Shown here: positions 1 through 11,734 of the stretch, in pieces
Layout of the letters: every line of letters begins with the position of its first letter
Numbering within the stretch: the first letter of the stretch is position 1
Origin: Heterobasidion occidentale
Lineage: Eukaryota > Basidiomycota > Agaricomycetes > Russulales > Bondarzewiaceae
Reading direction: 5' to 3'
Assembly (NCBI GenBank): GCA_039111635.1
Contig: JBCAQO010000006.1
Span: 1,488,001-1,552,000, forward strand
Length of the DNA stretch: 64,000 nucleotides
The notes under the pieces: model-generated
Databases searched by the model: none
The model's input: only the letters and a program-made list of their open reading frames with translations
What the model was told of the DNA's origin: nothing
Made by a program: the position numbers and the translations under genes

Positions 1-1718
1 GATCGAACGAGGCGACAAATCCTCTAGGGTAACGCAGTTGAGGGCCGCACACCGCACCGAACGTATATTTTCTTCCACAAGACCTGCCATCTGTCCTCTC
101 ACTGATACACTGTCTCCACAGCTGTGACCGAGCGTCGTAAACTTGTATTGAACTTTGCTCGTGCTCTGATGGCCTTTGGTGCACCCTCGCACAGAATCCA
201 TTCTCAATTGGTTGCTGCATGCCGCGTCCTCGCAGTCGACGATTCAGATTTCATTCTCATCTATGGGGTTACTCTTGTCTTCTTCACCGACGTAGATAAT
301 GACTCGTCCGAGGATCATATCGTCAAGTGTACGGGACGACTCGAGCTCTGCAACTTGCATGAGGTCCACACTATCTACCGCCATATCATCCACGAAGAAG
401 AAAGTACCAATCAGGCCAACGAACGATTGACAAACCTCTTAGAGGCCCCACCAATCTACAGTGTGTGGCAGCGATGTATCCTGGCATTTGGTCTCTCAGG
501 GTTTATCTGTCCACTCGCATTCGGTGGCTCGTTCTTGGACACATGGGTCGCTGGAGCCGCTGGAGCGATTTTGTGCATCCTACAGCTTACCGTCTTTCCA
601 AAAGGAGTACTCATGGGCAACATCCTCGAGTAAGCAGCATTTACTGTCCTGAAGATGCGATACTTATCGGTGTCCGTCAGAGTTGCCATCACCTTTTGGA
701 TCTCTTTCGTAGCCCGTGCTCTGAGTGGCATCAAGGGTGATTTATTCTGCTACTCCGCAATTGCGTCTTCCGCTATTGTGGGCGTATTACCCGGCTATCT
801 TATATGTGAGCTGCACTATCCTATTCTTCACTTGCTGTTACTTAAGATGACTCACAGTGAACAGCTCCCTTGATTTGGCTTATAAGAACATGATGTGCGG
901 TTCAATCAGGCTGGTCTATGCTCTCGTATACACGCTCTTTCTGGGCTTTGGGCTTCGCATAGGATCCGATTTCTATCTCCTTCTTGACCCTTCCGAGCGA
1001 CGCCATTTGTCCATGCTGGCCGGCGAGATCGATGGCAAACTGGTTATCAATGGTACATTCTTCTCAGACAACTCTACCCGTTTCGACAATACGTCTCCGC
1101 TATTTGGCACTTGGACATTTTTCAATAGCACGTCATCGAACCAAGATCACATTTTCAAAGGCTGTGAACGCCCACCTGGGTCCGTGTGGTACCTTCAAGT
1201 GTTTCCATGGTGGACGCAACTTTTCATGGTTCCCATTTTTGCTATATGCAGCTCTATGGCGAACTTGCAGCCGTGGAAGAGCAAAGAAATGGTCGTCATG
1301 GTCGTCATCGCTTGCGTCGCTTGGACTGCAAACGAGGTTGTGGGTAGGTATATCAAGGCACGATCCGATTACGTCTCGTTCGTCGCAGCGATGGTAGTTG
1401 GACTGATAGGTAACATCTATTCCCGGAGGATGGGGGGTACGGCATTCACATCTATGGTCACTGGCGTATTGTTTCTCGTACCCGTGAGTTTTATCTTCCC
1501 CAGAGGCGATGCCTGTCTTACGCTTTCTATTGTTACTTACTTCTTTACTTCAACAGTCAGGTCTATCGCAGAACGGAGGCATCACGGGTGGAAGCAGCGT
1601 CGCGGTAGGAGGCGGAATGCTATCAATTGCAATTGGAACTACCGTGGGGCTGATGATGAGCCAAGCCGTTGTATACGCTTTCGGCCGGAAGAAAAGCGGG
1701 GGCATGTTCACGTTTTAG
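1..1718 (+). CDS. ThrE/Prm10-like membrane protein (DUF1212 family), 5' partial
   Basis: This is the 3' part of a multi-exon gene that enters from the left edge; a short exon piece ends near base 28 and the next exon opens after the acceptor at about 120. The first full exon encodes the soluble ThrE domain (LVLNFARALMAFGAPSHRIH, then an acidic stretch and a hydrophobic pair). Later exons encode membrane segments, including ITFWISFVARALSGI, LVYALVYTLFLGFGLRIGSD and a glycine-rich last helix (GGGMLSIAIGTTVGLMMSQA). The family is related to bacterial threonine/serine exporters and includes yeast pheromone-regulated Prm10; the fungal substrate is not known. The last frame change, near 1540-1560, is resolved by an intron, and the stop is 40 bp from the stop of the convergent APC8 gene. 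Confidence 0.85.
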
Positions 1719-1758
1719 TCTTGATTTGAGGAGTCAATACCACGACTCGTGTGCAGAA

Positions 1759-4256
1759 TCATATTGGAGCTACACTCATCGCCTCAGAGTCCATTGACTC
1801 CTCCCCCGGATCTACTGCATCCCGCTCCCGTGCTTTGACTTCTAGCGCAACTCTCACCTTCTTCAAAAGATCAGACGCCCTATCAGCCTCCTCCGAGTTA
1901 CTCGCGGCGACCTTTTCAAGATACTCTCGAGCTAGTTCCAGATCTCCTCCTCCTTTCTCAAAGTGATAGCGCGCGACGAATACAAGGGATTTGGCATATT
2001 CGCCTATCGCTTTCACTTTTCAGAGAAGAAGAATTAGCGGCCTATCTATAGGGGTAGAAGGCCGTAATGCTTACAGGTGCTCTTACACACGTCTATCACT
2101 CGCCGATGATATGCCGCCGCTTCAACATACTCCTCCAGGTCTTCATGAAGCTTGGCAAGTTTGAGATTGATAGTGACTTCATTGACATCTGCGCCCAGCA
2201 AGGCACGCTTGAAGCAATCAATCGCTTCACGTAGCCTGACAGAGAAGATGAGTGCGGATTATGGGTGGGGTAGATGATGAACTCACCGGCCCATCTCCTC
2301 GTAACTAGCACCTTGCGCTTGCCACAGTCGGACATCGTATGGCCTAAGCAAATGTGAGGTAAGGCGCGGAAGAAATTAGGAATCGGAACTCTTACCGAAG
2401 AGAAGTTGCGTGCTGATAGTAGTACAGTGCGTATTGATGCATGTTTAGTAATTCATACGCTTGTCCAAGACCGTACCACGCTCGGTAATCTTTCCGATTC
2501 ACATCTGAAAAGGTTTCGAGAAACATTGATACAGGTGCCACGCAAATGTCAACGACAATGCGACGCACCCACAGCCCGGCGGTAGGCTTCGATGGCCGCA
2601 TGCGAGTTTTTCATCTCCACGTACTCATGCCCCATCAATGTCCACGCAGACAGATAAGTCCGGTCGAGCTGTGTCGCTCGACGAAAATACTTGACAGCCT
2701 TTTCGTGTTCTGCGCGCAAAGAATAGTGATTGCCTACGATAGAAATGCGTCAGCGACCGAGCTCATCGAATGAAGGGCACATGACGCACCAACGAGGCAG
2801 CACACTTCGGGTCGATCTTTGTCCAGCAGGAGAAAATCGTGTGCCAAATTTGCCAATTTGAGCCTATTTTCTGTGACGTAGAGAATATTGGAGTATATGT
2901 CGATGTCATCTATTCTGTAAGGAACCACAGCAAGGATCTTTTGGAACTGGAGCTCCGCTTGCCCAAAATCTGGTCGTGATCATTAGAAGAAACGAGGTCA
3001 TATACTCTATAATGAACGGACCGTGAAGGTGATAAAGGACACATGCACGGAGGCTCATGATCCACAAGCTATGAGGGAAGTAATCTGTGCCGAGTAGTCG
3101 CTCGCATAATCCGAGTTCGTTTTCTGAAGACTGGTGAAGTGCGTTCATCGTTCGAACTTGAAAGAGTTGAACAAGTGGATGTGTCGGAGGTCGTGGCATC
3201 AAAGGTAAGAGCGCGGATAGCTAATTCGCCCTTCAGCTGACGACCGCGCTTCACACTTGTGTGCGTTACCTCTTCACCATCGTGGATGAGATTACTCAAG
3301 AGTGTCCAGGCTGACCAATTCCACGAATATCGCTGAAGAGAAAGGAGCGTGCACTCAATGGCCTCTTCTCGCCTATCCAATCGATATAGCAGAAGACCAC
3401 GCCTGTCATGTTTTTGTCAAGGGAGATTTCGCCAGATACGAAGGCAATCCATAACTCACAGAAACAATATCCACGGATCTGCTTCGTTTGAAAGCTTTGT
3501 TGCGTCTTCAAGCATTACAAAAATAGATGCATTTACGGGCACCGCAGCCTGTTGACGACCACCTGTGCTCGCGTCGATCCAGATGGACTACATATATGGA
3601 GATTGCAACACACCATCCAGTTTATTCCAGTCTCGGAGCGCCCTTTTCTCACTGGCCTTCAGCGTTCAGAAGTTATTTTATGAAACATATGAAAAAATAC
3701 CGAACGTACCAAGAAACGGCTGTAGATCGTCAGGAATTGACCACGTGCGCTGGAGCACGACGACAGAACGTGAGCGGCACGAGTAAACTCTCTCGCATCG
3801 AAGTAGGCTTTGCCCATGGATAACGTGTCCTCTTCTATGGACTCGATCCTTATCTCTCGTATCCGTACCCCAATGTCATCGACATCTGAAGCTAATGGCG
3901 CATGAGGGTGTCGATGAACCGGAGGTGGTGGTAGAGAAGATGATGATGACGCTAAAGCATCAAGTGGGGGAGAGGAACTGCTAGGAGATATAGAGCGACG
4001 AGGTGAACGCAGCCGTGCCGGTGTAGACGTGGAAAAGGCGTCCTTAACATTTGCCACTGGATGCCTCTTTGACGGCTCTATGGATGATAGAAGTTCGGCA
4101 GCCCTGTTCTGTAATTATAAAGAGTAGATACCTCTAAGATATGAATCGAACGTACCATTTGGATGCCTGGTGAAGTCCCCTGTCGGCACAATCTTTGACG
4201 GCCTGTCGAAGACGCTCAACCATCTCGCCGTCTGCAATCGTGACTGCGGCGGCCAT
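1759..4256 (-). CDS. CDC23: Anaphase-promoting complex subunit 8 (Cdc23)
   Basis: This gene encodes a tetratricopeptide scaffold subunit of the anaphase-promoting complex, the nuclear ubiquitin ligase that drives mitotic exit. The N-terminus ([20 protein letters not shown] followed by [14 protein letters not shown]) matches the start of APC8 proteins, where a helix ends in a conserved RGL..A.KW. Later exons contain TPR units such as [20 protein letters not shown] and [21 protein letters not shown] Ser/Pro-rich linker (about 3830-4050) separates the N-terminal segment from the repeats. The chosen start at 4256 fits the family; an in-frame Met lies further upstream at 4400, but the extra residues look non-conserved. 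The gene has many introns, so internal boundaries are approximate. It shares a 421-bp region with the divergent ALG14. Confidence 0.88.
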
Positions 4257-4677
4257 GATGCCCGGATCCGCTAAGCCCGGATTTTCACGCGAGGTTGTAG
4301 CGGTCAGAACACGAAGTGGGTCGTAACTTGAAACTTCGAGCGGAAGATGAGAACGCCGCGCTCGAAAGGCTGGAGGACCGACCGTGTGCCGTAGTTCCAA
4401 GGAGTTCTCGCGTGACTGACCGACGCGTCTGCGTGTGACACTACGTGACTCGGCGTGAACAGCTTCCGCGTCACATCCTCGTTTCGTCGGAGAGCTTGGC
4501 TGCTGTCCTTGGCATATTCTACGAACAACAACTCAAGCTTCATATTTGTCGAGCATCGACTCGACGTTTTTCTGATCTACCATCGGGGCACATCAGCGCG
4601 TTCCTTTTCTTTCGTAAGTCCATCGGCGTTTTATTCCTACGACCACCGCTCACCCTGACACCTTTTTCAGCCAAGCT
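4257..4677. promoter_or_regulatory. Divergent intergenic region between APC8 and ALG14
   Basis: This 421-bp stretch separates two start codons facing away from each other and must hold both core promoters. There are pyrimidine-rich tracts shortly before the ALG14 start. No convincing TATA box or named motif was seen, and short open frames here are not supported as genes. Confidence 0.4.
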
Positions 4678-5594
4678 ATGTCCTCCGTCTTATGGGCGAT
4701 GACCTTGGCTGTGATCCTTCTCCTTCTCTCCAGGGTATACTTCTTGCGTCGTGAGCGCAATCCACCGCGCTTCAGGCGGTCAGGGACATGTAGCTTAGCA
4801 GTCTTTCTTGGTTCCGGTACATCCCCGTATTCATGCCCCTTTTCACACACCAATGGCTTATGTCGCTCTTCAGGCGGCCATACGATGGAGGCCTTATCGT
4901 TGGTCAAGTCCCTCGATTTTACCCGTTATACTCCTCGGACGTACATTGTGAGTGAAGGCGATGCTCTAAGCATCCAGAAGGCAAGGGCTCTGGAGCGGCT
5001 CAAAACTCCCCGAGTAACCACACATCCCGTCTGTTGGAGTCTTTACAGTCCATTCTCATTAACTCACATTCGCATTGATAGAACGAAATTGTCACAATTG
5101 GCGAATACAGGGTCATCACTATTCCCCGAGCACGCCATGTGCATCAGAAACTTTTCCAGACACCTCCAACGGCATTATCATCTCTTCTTGTCTCCATCTA
5201 CCACGTCACTGTCGCTCCGTTTTTTGCCGCCCCGATATCTGAGGTACTGCTTCTCAACGGTCCGGGCACCTGCTTCGTCTTGTGCATCGCCACCTACCTC
5301 AATCGAGTATGTGCCTTTATGCTATTGAGAACAACAAATTCCTCCAATCCAATCATGTTTTTAGTTGCTAGGTCTCCCTTCTCCGAAACTGATTTACGTC
5401 GAGTCATTTGCTCGAGTAAAAACATTGTCTCTTTCAGGCAGACTGCTGCGCTCGATGGTTGATAGGTAGGCTTGCATCCCGTCACTCTTTCGGTAAATCC
5501 TGATTCTACGCACGTGGTGCCAAGCTTTGTTGTTCAATGGCCAGACCTCTTGAAGGAGGGGGGACGGGGAGTATATCACGGTTGGCTAGTCTGA
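4678..5594 (+). CDS. ALG14: UDP-GlcNAc transferase membrane subunit ALG14
   Basis: ALG14 is the ER membrane anchor that recruits the catalytic ALG13 and together with it adds the second GlcNAc to dolichol-linked oligosaccharide in N-glycan synthesis. The protein opens with a single transmembrane helix (MSSVLWAMTLAVILLLLSRV), followed after an intron by the family signature SSGGHTMEALSLVKSLDF and RYTPRTYIVSEGDALS. A middle exon contains GPGTCFVLCIATYLN and the last exon ends VVQWPDLLKEGGRGVYHGWL-V-stop, a typical ALG14 C-terminus. The frame requires several introns, for example around 4785-4870 and 5330-5440. Function rests on strong family similarity. Confidence 0.9.
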
Positions 5595-6109
5595 TCGGGC
5601 CGACCGGTGTCAATCTTCACAGGGCGGCTTCTGCATCGTCCTAACACAGCTCAACACCTCCCTACCGAGCGTGCAGACTAGATTCACCGTTTTCGTCCGC
5701 CAGTCCTAGACCCTGATCCTCTGCCTCGGAATTGGATTTTCCCCTTACCTTCTCCGGAGCGTTTGTTAGGCTTGGCGCAGAAATTCTAGATACCCCAGCT
5801 CCCCAACCCGAACTCGTATCACGGAGAGCTCAGACGGCGTCTAGGTGCATCAAACAAGCCTGATATGCCGGAGCTTGTGACAAGTCTGAGCAATCACGGT
5901 ATGTGTCTGTGCATGCCGTACGGGTGGTGGAACAATGCATTATTTTTTATGTCTGTACTATCGAGACGCTACGACTCGAACTTCATAGTTTAGGAGCTGC
6001 TGAGCGTAAGCGCTTCGACAACAATGCTGCGATCGTCGGATTGGAAAACATCATTGGTCTGTACAACAAGAAGCTTTCGACATTAACGAGCTACAAGCCG
6101 CCACAATAG
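5595..6109 (+). CDS. Possible small gene, unidentified
   Basis: Between ALG14 and U2AF1 there is exon-like sequence on the plus strand. The last piece reads ETLRLELHSLGAAERKRF then DNNAAIVGLENIIGLYNKKL and stops at 6107-6109; it looks like a short amphipathic or coiled-coil tail. A plausible donor sits near 5899 and an acceptor near 5960. Upstream candidates include a proline-rich frame around 5690-5790 (DPDPLPRNWIFPLPSPERLL). I could not assemble a continuous reading frame and do not recognise the product. If real, its stop lies only 10 bp from the convergent U2AF1 stop. Confidence 0.35.
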
Positions 6110-6119
6110 GTAATGAACA

Positions 6120-7060
6120 CTACTTCCTCGTCCACCTATCTTCTCCGTTGCTTCCGCCCCTTCTTGGCGGACTTGCACTGCGCCCTCGGCCACCTTCACG
6201 TTTGGTTGGCTCCCACCCTCCTGCACCGCCTTGAGTCTTCTGAGGATTCAGCTTCCTCTCCACACGCTGACCGTGGTGGAGCGCGGACACGAGGTCCTTT
6301 GACGCCAGACGTAAATGCATAAAGTTACAGAAACCGCCCCTGTTACATTCGCCGTTCTCGTTTTGGCGACAGCAAGCCTCGCGAAAGTCGGTGACAGGTG
6401 ACAGCTCAGCATAAAGGGGGCGTCCTAAACCAAGAATGCGGTACGGCACTGATTGGTGGGATATTGGGTGGTCAGAACGAAAAAAAAACGTACCTGCATA
6501 CCACCGATCATTCAAGTTATCTACAGCTGCTTGCGCTTCAGTCTCCCACTCGTATCGCGCATAGACGTTTCCGATCAGGTGGTCTCCTACGTTATCGCAG
6601 ACCTTTGTCCGCGGCGAGTGTGTTCAGCAAGGTCAGTGTCAACATGCATCGAAGAAGCGACACACTCACATGCAGCTCCAAAAGATGCCCAAACTTCGAC
6701 AGCTCGCAGTACAAATCCTCGTACACTGCATCAAAGCCATCCTGAAGGTCTTTCTCGGTCAACTTGCACACGGGATCGTGTGCAGGGTTATGGTAAACGT
6801 TTGGGAGAAGGATGGTTTGAGAGAATGGGGGTTTGATGTGTTTCCGTGAGCAGCGGTCACCGTGGCGGCATGCCCCAATCTGAAACGAAATTGTATAAGG
6901 ATGAAGACCATGATGGACAAACTCTGCACGCACTTTATAGTAGAATGAGCAATTCACGCGGTCCTGCTCTGTTCCGAAGATGTTTGCCTAAGAATATTAT
7001 CAGCCACCGTCTAATTGAGAGTTAAATTCATTCGAAAGAGCTTACAAGATGGGAAGCCAT
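6120..7060 (-). CDS. U2AF1: Splicing factor U2AF small subunit (U2AF35)
   Basis: This subunit recognises the AG at the 3' splice site as part of the U2AF heterodimer in the nucleus. Translation starts MASHL at 7060 and continues after an intron with ANIFGTEQDRVNCSFYYK. The first CCCH zinc finger is IGACRHGDRCSRKH, followed by FSQTILLPNVYHNP. The atypical RRM (UHM) follows, ending with AQAAVDNLNDRWYAGRPLYA. The second finger is CCRQNENGECNRGGFCNFMH. The tail is basic and rich in Arg, Gly and Ser-Pro, as in fungal orthologues with a short RS-like end. At least four introns are needed. Confidence 0.93.
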
Positions 7061-8755
7061 TGTGTGTAATCGTCGTCGATGTCGTCGTTGTTGGCGGTAA
7101 AGACTGATGAAGGAGCGCGTGCTGAGTCAGCTACTTAACGCGGAGCCTGAAATCGCTCCTATCGAGAAGGTTCATGATTGTTCGCAAGTTACGCTACCGA
7201 TTGTCGAATACTCCTCCCCTAGTCAGAAAGCCAATTGTCTAGATGCATGTGCTCGAAAAAGCTCTGTATATATACTGTGCGCAGCTCGACATGGGTTAAT
7301 GTTTCTGTGAGGATCGTATTGCTATCGAATGCACCGCGGCGACAAGGTCCACACAATATTTTCGGTCTCACGCCAAATTTGGATGATTTCCTATGATACC
7401 AGGTATCAGATTGTCCGCCGCTTTGACCTTTTGTATTGACCTCCAGATCATGGCGTATCTCAATGACGATTATGGCTGTTGCGTCCACCGAACTCGCCCC
7501 ACCCACTTGGCACTCCAATTTGCCGGCCAGAGCAATATCAACAAGGAATATTCGGTATCCGCCATATCTCCCCCTTATTTTTATTGCAGAAGTTCCGAAT
7601 GAATGCCGGAGAAGTCAATCTGGGCTCAGTACTTCAAGAAGTAGACGATGATTCGAAAACAAAGCACCGATTTTGTCTCTCTTTTTAAATCATGTGCGCG
7701 GTTTACCCAAATACAGTCACATTTTCAAAACCATGAAGGGTGGCATGCCTTCAGAAATGCGAGGATGACTCGCCAAGCCGATGTGCGTCTCACCCTTCCC
7801 TCTGATTCCGAAGCATTGCCTGGCTGAGCTTGGCCTTCCACAACAGTCTGCGCCGCAGGTTCGTGGGTATGAATGGCTTTCAAAAGCGGATCTTCTCATC
7901 TTGAACGTATTGATATCTCTCCGAGAGAGAATTGAGGTAATCGGACCGCCCTCCCTCTGTGCGTCGTCGGGAATAACTTAGATCACCGCACTACGCCCGT
8001 ATGTATTGCAGAATCAGGCGCGTGTTCCTGTGAAGCCTGACAAGCGTTTCTTGGAAATTCGTGACCCAGGAAGCAATTATGGGGTGTGATCTCATTGCTG
8101 TCTCGACTAATCAGTTCTTTCTTTTATCCATTGCTGACTCCCATCTTGGCACTGAAGGACGAGTGAACACTGTCTTGCAATCATTCTACAGCATCACTGC
8201 AGGCAGAGTGAGTGCGGATTTGCTCTCCCGCTCCAAAGTTTTCTATTTTTGGTAACTATGAAAACCTCCTAGCCCCCTTGCTCAACCGCGTCATCTGGTG
8301 TGTTTTTGTATTCGCTTGATGCTCCGAGGTATTACATAACTATGCGGAGCTGTAGTTCAGGCATCTGCAGGCGATCTCTTGTGATCTTTTCCGCACGCTC
8401 CCGCGGTCGACATGCCTAAGCACTACGCTGCCAAGCCAATCTTCCACAGTCGCTGGGAAACGAAAAGGCACCGGGATCAGTGAAGCCAAATTGTCGGACC
8501 AATTGAGATTCATCGAGAATGTGGTCACGAAATCGTAATCAGCGCTTGACAAATAGGTTTCAAAGCTTCGGCTCGGGGGAACAAGACTAACCCTTGGGGT
8601 CCCGAAAGCACAATAAGTTACATACATCTGTTAGGGTGACATGACATGAGTGGTACATGAGCGAGACAAGCGATCTGCGAGATGTTTTGGAAAACAAGTG
8701 ACAGGCTGCTATCATTCATCCGGAGATCGGCGGGAAAGTTAGAAATTTACTCTTC
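7061..8755. other. Interval without an assigned gene; contains exon-like pieces
   Basis: This 1.7-kb interval lies between the divergent U2AF1 start and the 3' end of the Zn2Cys6 gene. The plus strand holds the candidate exons listed separately at 7591-8086. On the minus strand 8340-8627 is open for 95 codons (FETYLSSADYDFVTTFSMNL, NWSDNLASLIPVPF) and could be an exon of something else, but I find no family for it and no linked exon. The rest shows nothing recognisable. Confidence 0.3.
7591..8086 (+). CDS. Candidate multi-exon gene of unknown function
   Basis: Three plus-strand pieces look coding. The first, after an acceptor at 7590, reads KFRMNAGEVNLGSVLQEVDD. The second, after an acceptor at about 7719, reads HFQNHEGWHAFRNARMTRQA then DVRLTLPSDSEALPG. 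The third reads QSAPQVRGYEWLSKADLLIL then NVLISLRERIE; it joins across a good GT-AG intron (about 7938-7982) to ITALRPYVLQNQARVPVKPD and KRFLEIRDPGSNYGV-stop. The join between second and third pieces is unresolved, since no clean GT-AG pair keeps the frame. The start is not fixed. I do not recognise the family. Confidence 0.35.
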
Positions 8756-10349
8756 TCACGAGGGTTCTATGGAACGCATCGACCAGTCATGTTGTCGATG
8801 CGGTTCCCAAGACATGAATGAATCATTATAAGATGTGGGATGATTCATAGATGCGTTGCTGCAAGCAGCCGTGCGATGAAGAGTAGTCGGAGATATTGTT
8901 AGCAGATGGGAGGGAATGGAAGTCCATGCGTGATCCGCAAGTGCGACATTTGAGGGGGATGCTTGTGGTTGAAATTGGCGACTCGGGGCTGATGGTCTTC
9001 TGGGTCCCGGACCACTCGACGCGCCATCCAAGTCCGTTGGTGTGTCGACATTCCCTAAAGTCAGGCTAAAACATCATGAGCTGAAGTTCCTGTCAAATGT
9101 AGAGATCGGCTTACTTTGTGAATGCGTCAAGCTCTGTGATCCGTTGTTGAAGTATACACGCGGATCCATGGGTATGCGCCGGATGGCGGACAAGTGTCTC
9201 CGCGGCCTTGCGGAGGCGCAACGATAATTCGAGGACAACATTGTATATGGCCACATGCGCTAAGCAGCCACATTGACTGGTCTCGCTTCCATAGTAGTAT
9301 CGTGAAGAGCTAGTATGCCGGGTCTGGATATCTCCGACATCTCGTGCCGTATCGTCCAGTAATTTCGCGAAGGATTGATCTTCGAAGCCGGTTAACTCAT
9401 GAAAACAGGAGAACAGAGAGGCGAAGGAAGATTCGTCGTTAATTAATGGAGGAGGAGAGAGCATGCTGGATATGATGGGGTCTAAAGACGGTGTGAGAGG
9501 TGCACCACTACTTGACGGCGAGTATGCATCGGAGCCGGAAGGGTACGATGAAAAATACCGGTCAGATTCAACTTCAGGCGATGCGGACGGTGATGGAGAG
9601 TGATGAATCAGACATTCCATATCCAACTTAGAGGCTTGGGCGAGCAAGGAGGTGGAGCATGTCAAGGTCGTGCTGCTAACGGGCTTCGAGTAATCTATAG
9701 ATGATTGTTCCGAGGACAGTGGGGAAGTGGGGGTAGAATCAGGCCGTGAAACAACATCAGCCGAGGGGTTGGGTGTAATTGGCGCCCATCTAGGATGAGG
9801 CTTGTTCTTCAACTATGACGAAGGTGTTTATTAGATGACATTCGTCATGACATAGCTCGAAGAACATACCTCGCGAATGACGCTTTCGAGTTCGGCTACT
9901 CGTTTTTGTAGTCGGGCTTTGTCGTCTGCTGTCTCGTTCCTGTGGGTGTCGATCCATTAGATCTAGTCCGGCTATTAGTAATGACCGATAATTACACTTG
10001 GCTTGGGTCGTCAACCTCATATACGCAGAGGCCAGTCTAGACAAGCAGGGAAAGGGGTCTAGACTGTCTGAGCAAAAGCCGGAGATCGTGAGCAGACTCA
10101 CAAGCCCTAGTTGGGTACAACGGCCGCAAGGGCGTTTCCGATCACACTAGAAAAAAAGTCTCAGCGATATATTTACGCGGCAATATTTCATGATATCCTT
10201 ACCATGCGTTTAGAATGGTGGCACTGAACGCACGACTGAGTGGTCCTATTACGGCGGCGCTTTCTATGGTCATCATTGGTTCCAGTCGCGGGTTCTTGGG
10301 TACTAGCACCACGCTTCTTCGAGGAGCACCTTGTCTGTGCTGTAGACAT
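8756..10349 (-). CDS. Zn(II)2Cys6 fungal transcription factor
   Basis: The start MSTAQTRCSSKKRGAS leads into a basic run (HRKRRRNRTTQS) and a binuclear zinc cluster split by two introns: CVQCHHSKRM, then CDRKRPCGRCTQLGL, then TGLCVYEVDDPSQ. All six cysteines are present with spacing C-x2-C-x6-C-x5-C-x2-C-x6-C. A short coiled coil follows (DDKARLQKRVAELESVIREL). The long central exon is rich in Ser and Pro and ends with RLRKAAETLVRHPAH and RITELDAF. The last exon ends DSFMSWEPHRQHDWSM, a C-terminal motif I associate with this basidiomycete subfamily. It should bind DNA in the nucleus; the targets cannot be inferred. Confidence 0.85.
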
Positions 10350-11734
10350 TGCGATACAAACAGGGGCACTTGAGAGATATGGTTGGACGATGTAGGTCCA
10401 GGAGAGTAAGTGGGCGAATGGTGAATATCCATGGCTTATGTATGTGCGCTACGTTCGCTCTGAGAAGGACCATGACGGACTTCTCAACATAACAGGGTAA
10501 CAAAGTGAGCCATGAGATAACGTGAGAAATCAGGGGGCGCTTGCTTCCGCGGCACACTTTACTCAGTTGACCTTGGCAGCTTCGGAGACATCATGCTTGG
10601 CACAACGAATCCGGCCGTCTTGGAAGGTCCGAGAAGTCCACGCCAAGACGTCCCCGATTTGATCAATGTTGAGAGCCGGGTCTCAATCGCGGCCCACATG
10701 GTGGGAGAGTTTTCAAGGCGTCGTGGCGTGGCTTATACACCACTATCACTGCTTGGCTTGGGCCAGAGATACTGGGATATTTTCAGTTATACTCAATGGA
10801 CAGGGGATGTCTAAGAGCCTGGGTGTGCGCCCAATGAGTTCATCGGAATGGATTACGCGCTCAGCATGTCAAATTCTCACCGACACCAAGAATGCTCTCA
10901 ACGGACAGATCGCCGTGGAGGCTCATTGAGCGCAGCATCATAGTGATTCTTACGTCCGCGTAGCAAAACAGTTTGCTGTGATGAAGGTTGACAGCCGCGA
11001 GTTTTTGAATCAAAATTTTCTGTTTATCTACCGGTGTCAATGTTATCCAGAAAGAGAAGAATCATGTTGGTGTCAAGGTTCGGAATGGTCGGTATCAAGG
11101 AGACCGCGGGCGGGCAAGAATGGGTAAGAAAGACCCTCATCTGATCATGCCCCAGCATTGGTCCATCATGTGCGCGTGGTGACATCTTCTTTCTAATCAG
11201 CTACCTGCTAGCAGGTAAAATAGGAACGTACAGCACTCACAGAGGATACTGATACACAGATCTGGCTGAAATAATGCCACGAAGGAAGCGACGTTACTGC
11301 TAGGCGTAGGTTCATCTGTGATCTTGAGAGTAGGATCCACAATGTACTTTGGAGAGCTGTCAGAATCTCACGAAATGTCCAGCCTTCCGATAAGCTACGC
11401 CCAATGTCGAAGCGTTTGCATCAACGTCTGGTTTACTGTGGGGACTAATTCAGGTAACTACAGTTGTCACTGTTGAATGCTCAGCTGTGTTGCGAGTCTG
11501 AGCTTATGTGCATCAATCACTCATAATTTCAAGGAAATCAATCAGATTAAATGAGGACTGCAGGTAGAACGCGACACACCTTTCATTGACGAACGGGATT
11601 TTGATTAATGATCACAGTGGCCCGTGCGCAGTTTCTGTCTTTCAAGGATGGACTATAGTTGTGACAGCTGTGATTGTAGTCTGCAGCATTTCATAAAATA
11701 TATACAAGAATATAGCAATGGACCCAGACCTGAT
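10350..11734. other. Intergenic, no gene recognised
   Basis: This stretch of 1.4 kb is the upstream region of the Zn2Cys6 gene and the downstream region of the mitochondrial carrier gene. The open frames at 10593-10814 and 10666-10929 are short, overlap each other in different frames and resemble no family. I see no RNA gene or repeat. Confidence 0.5.
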
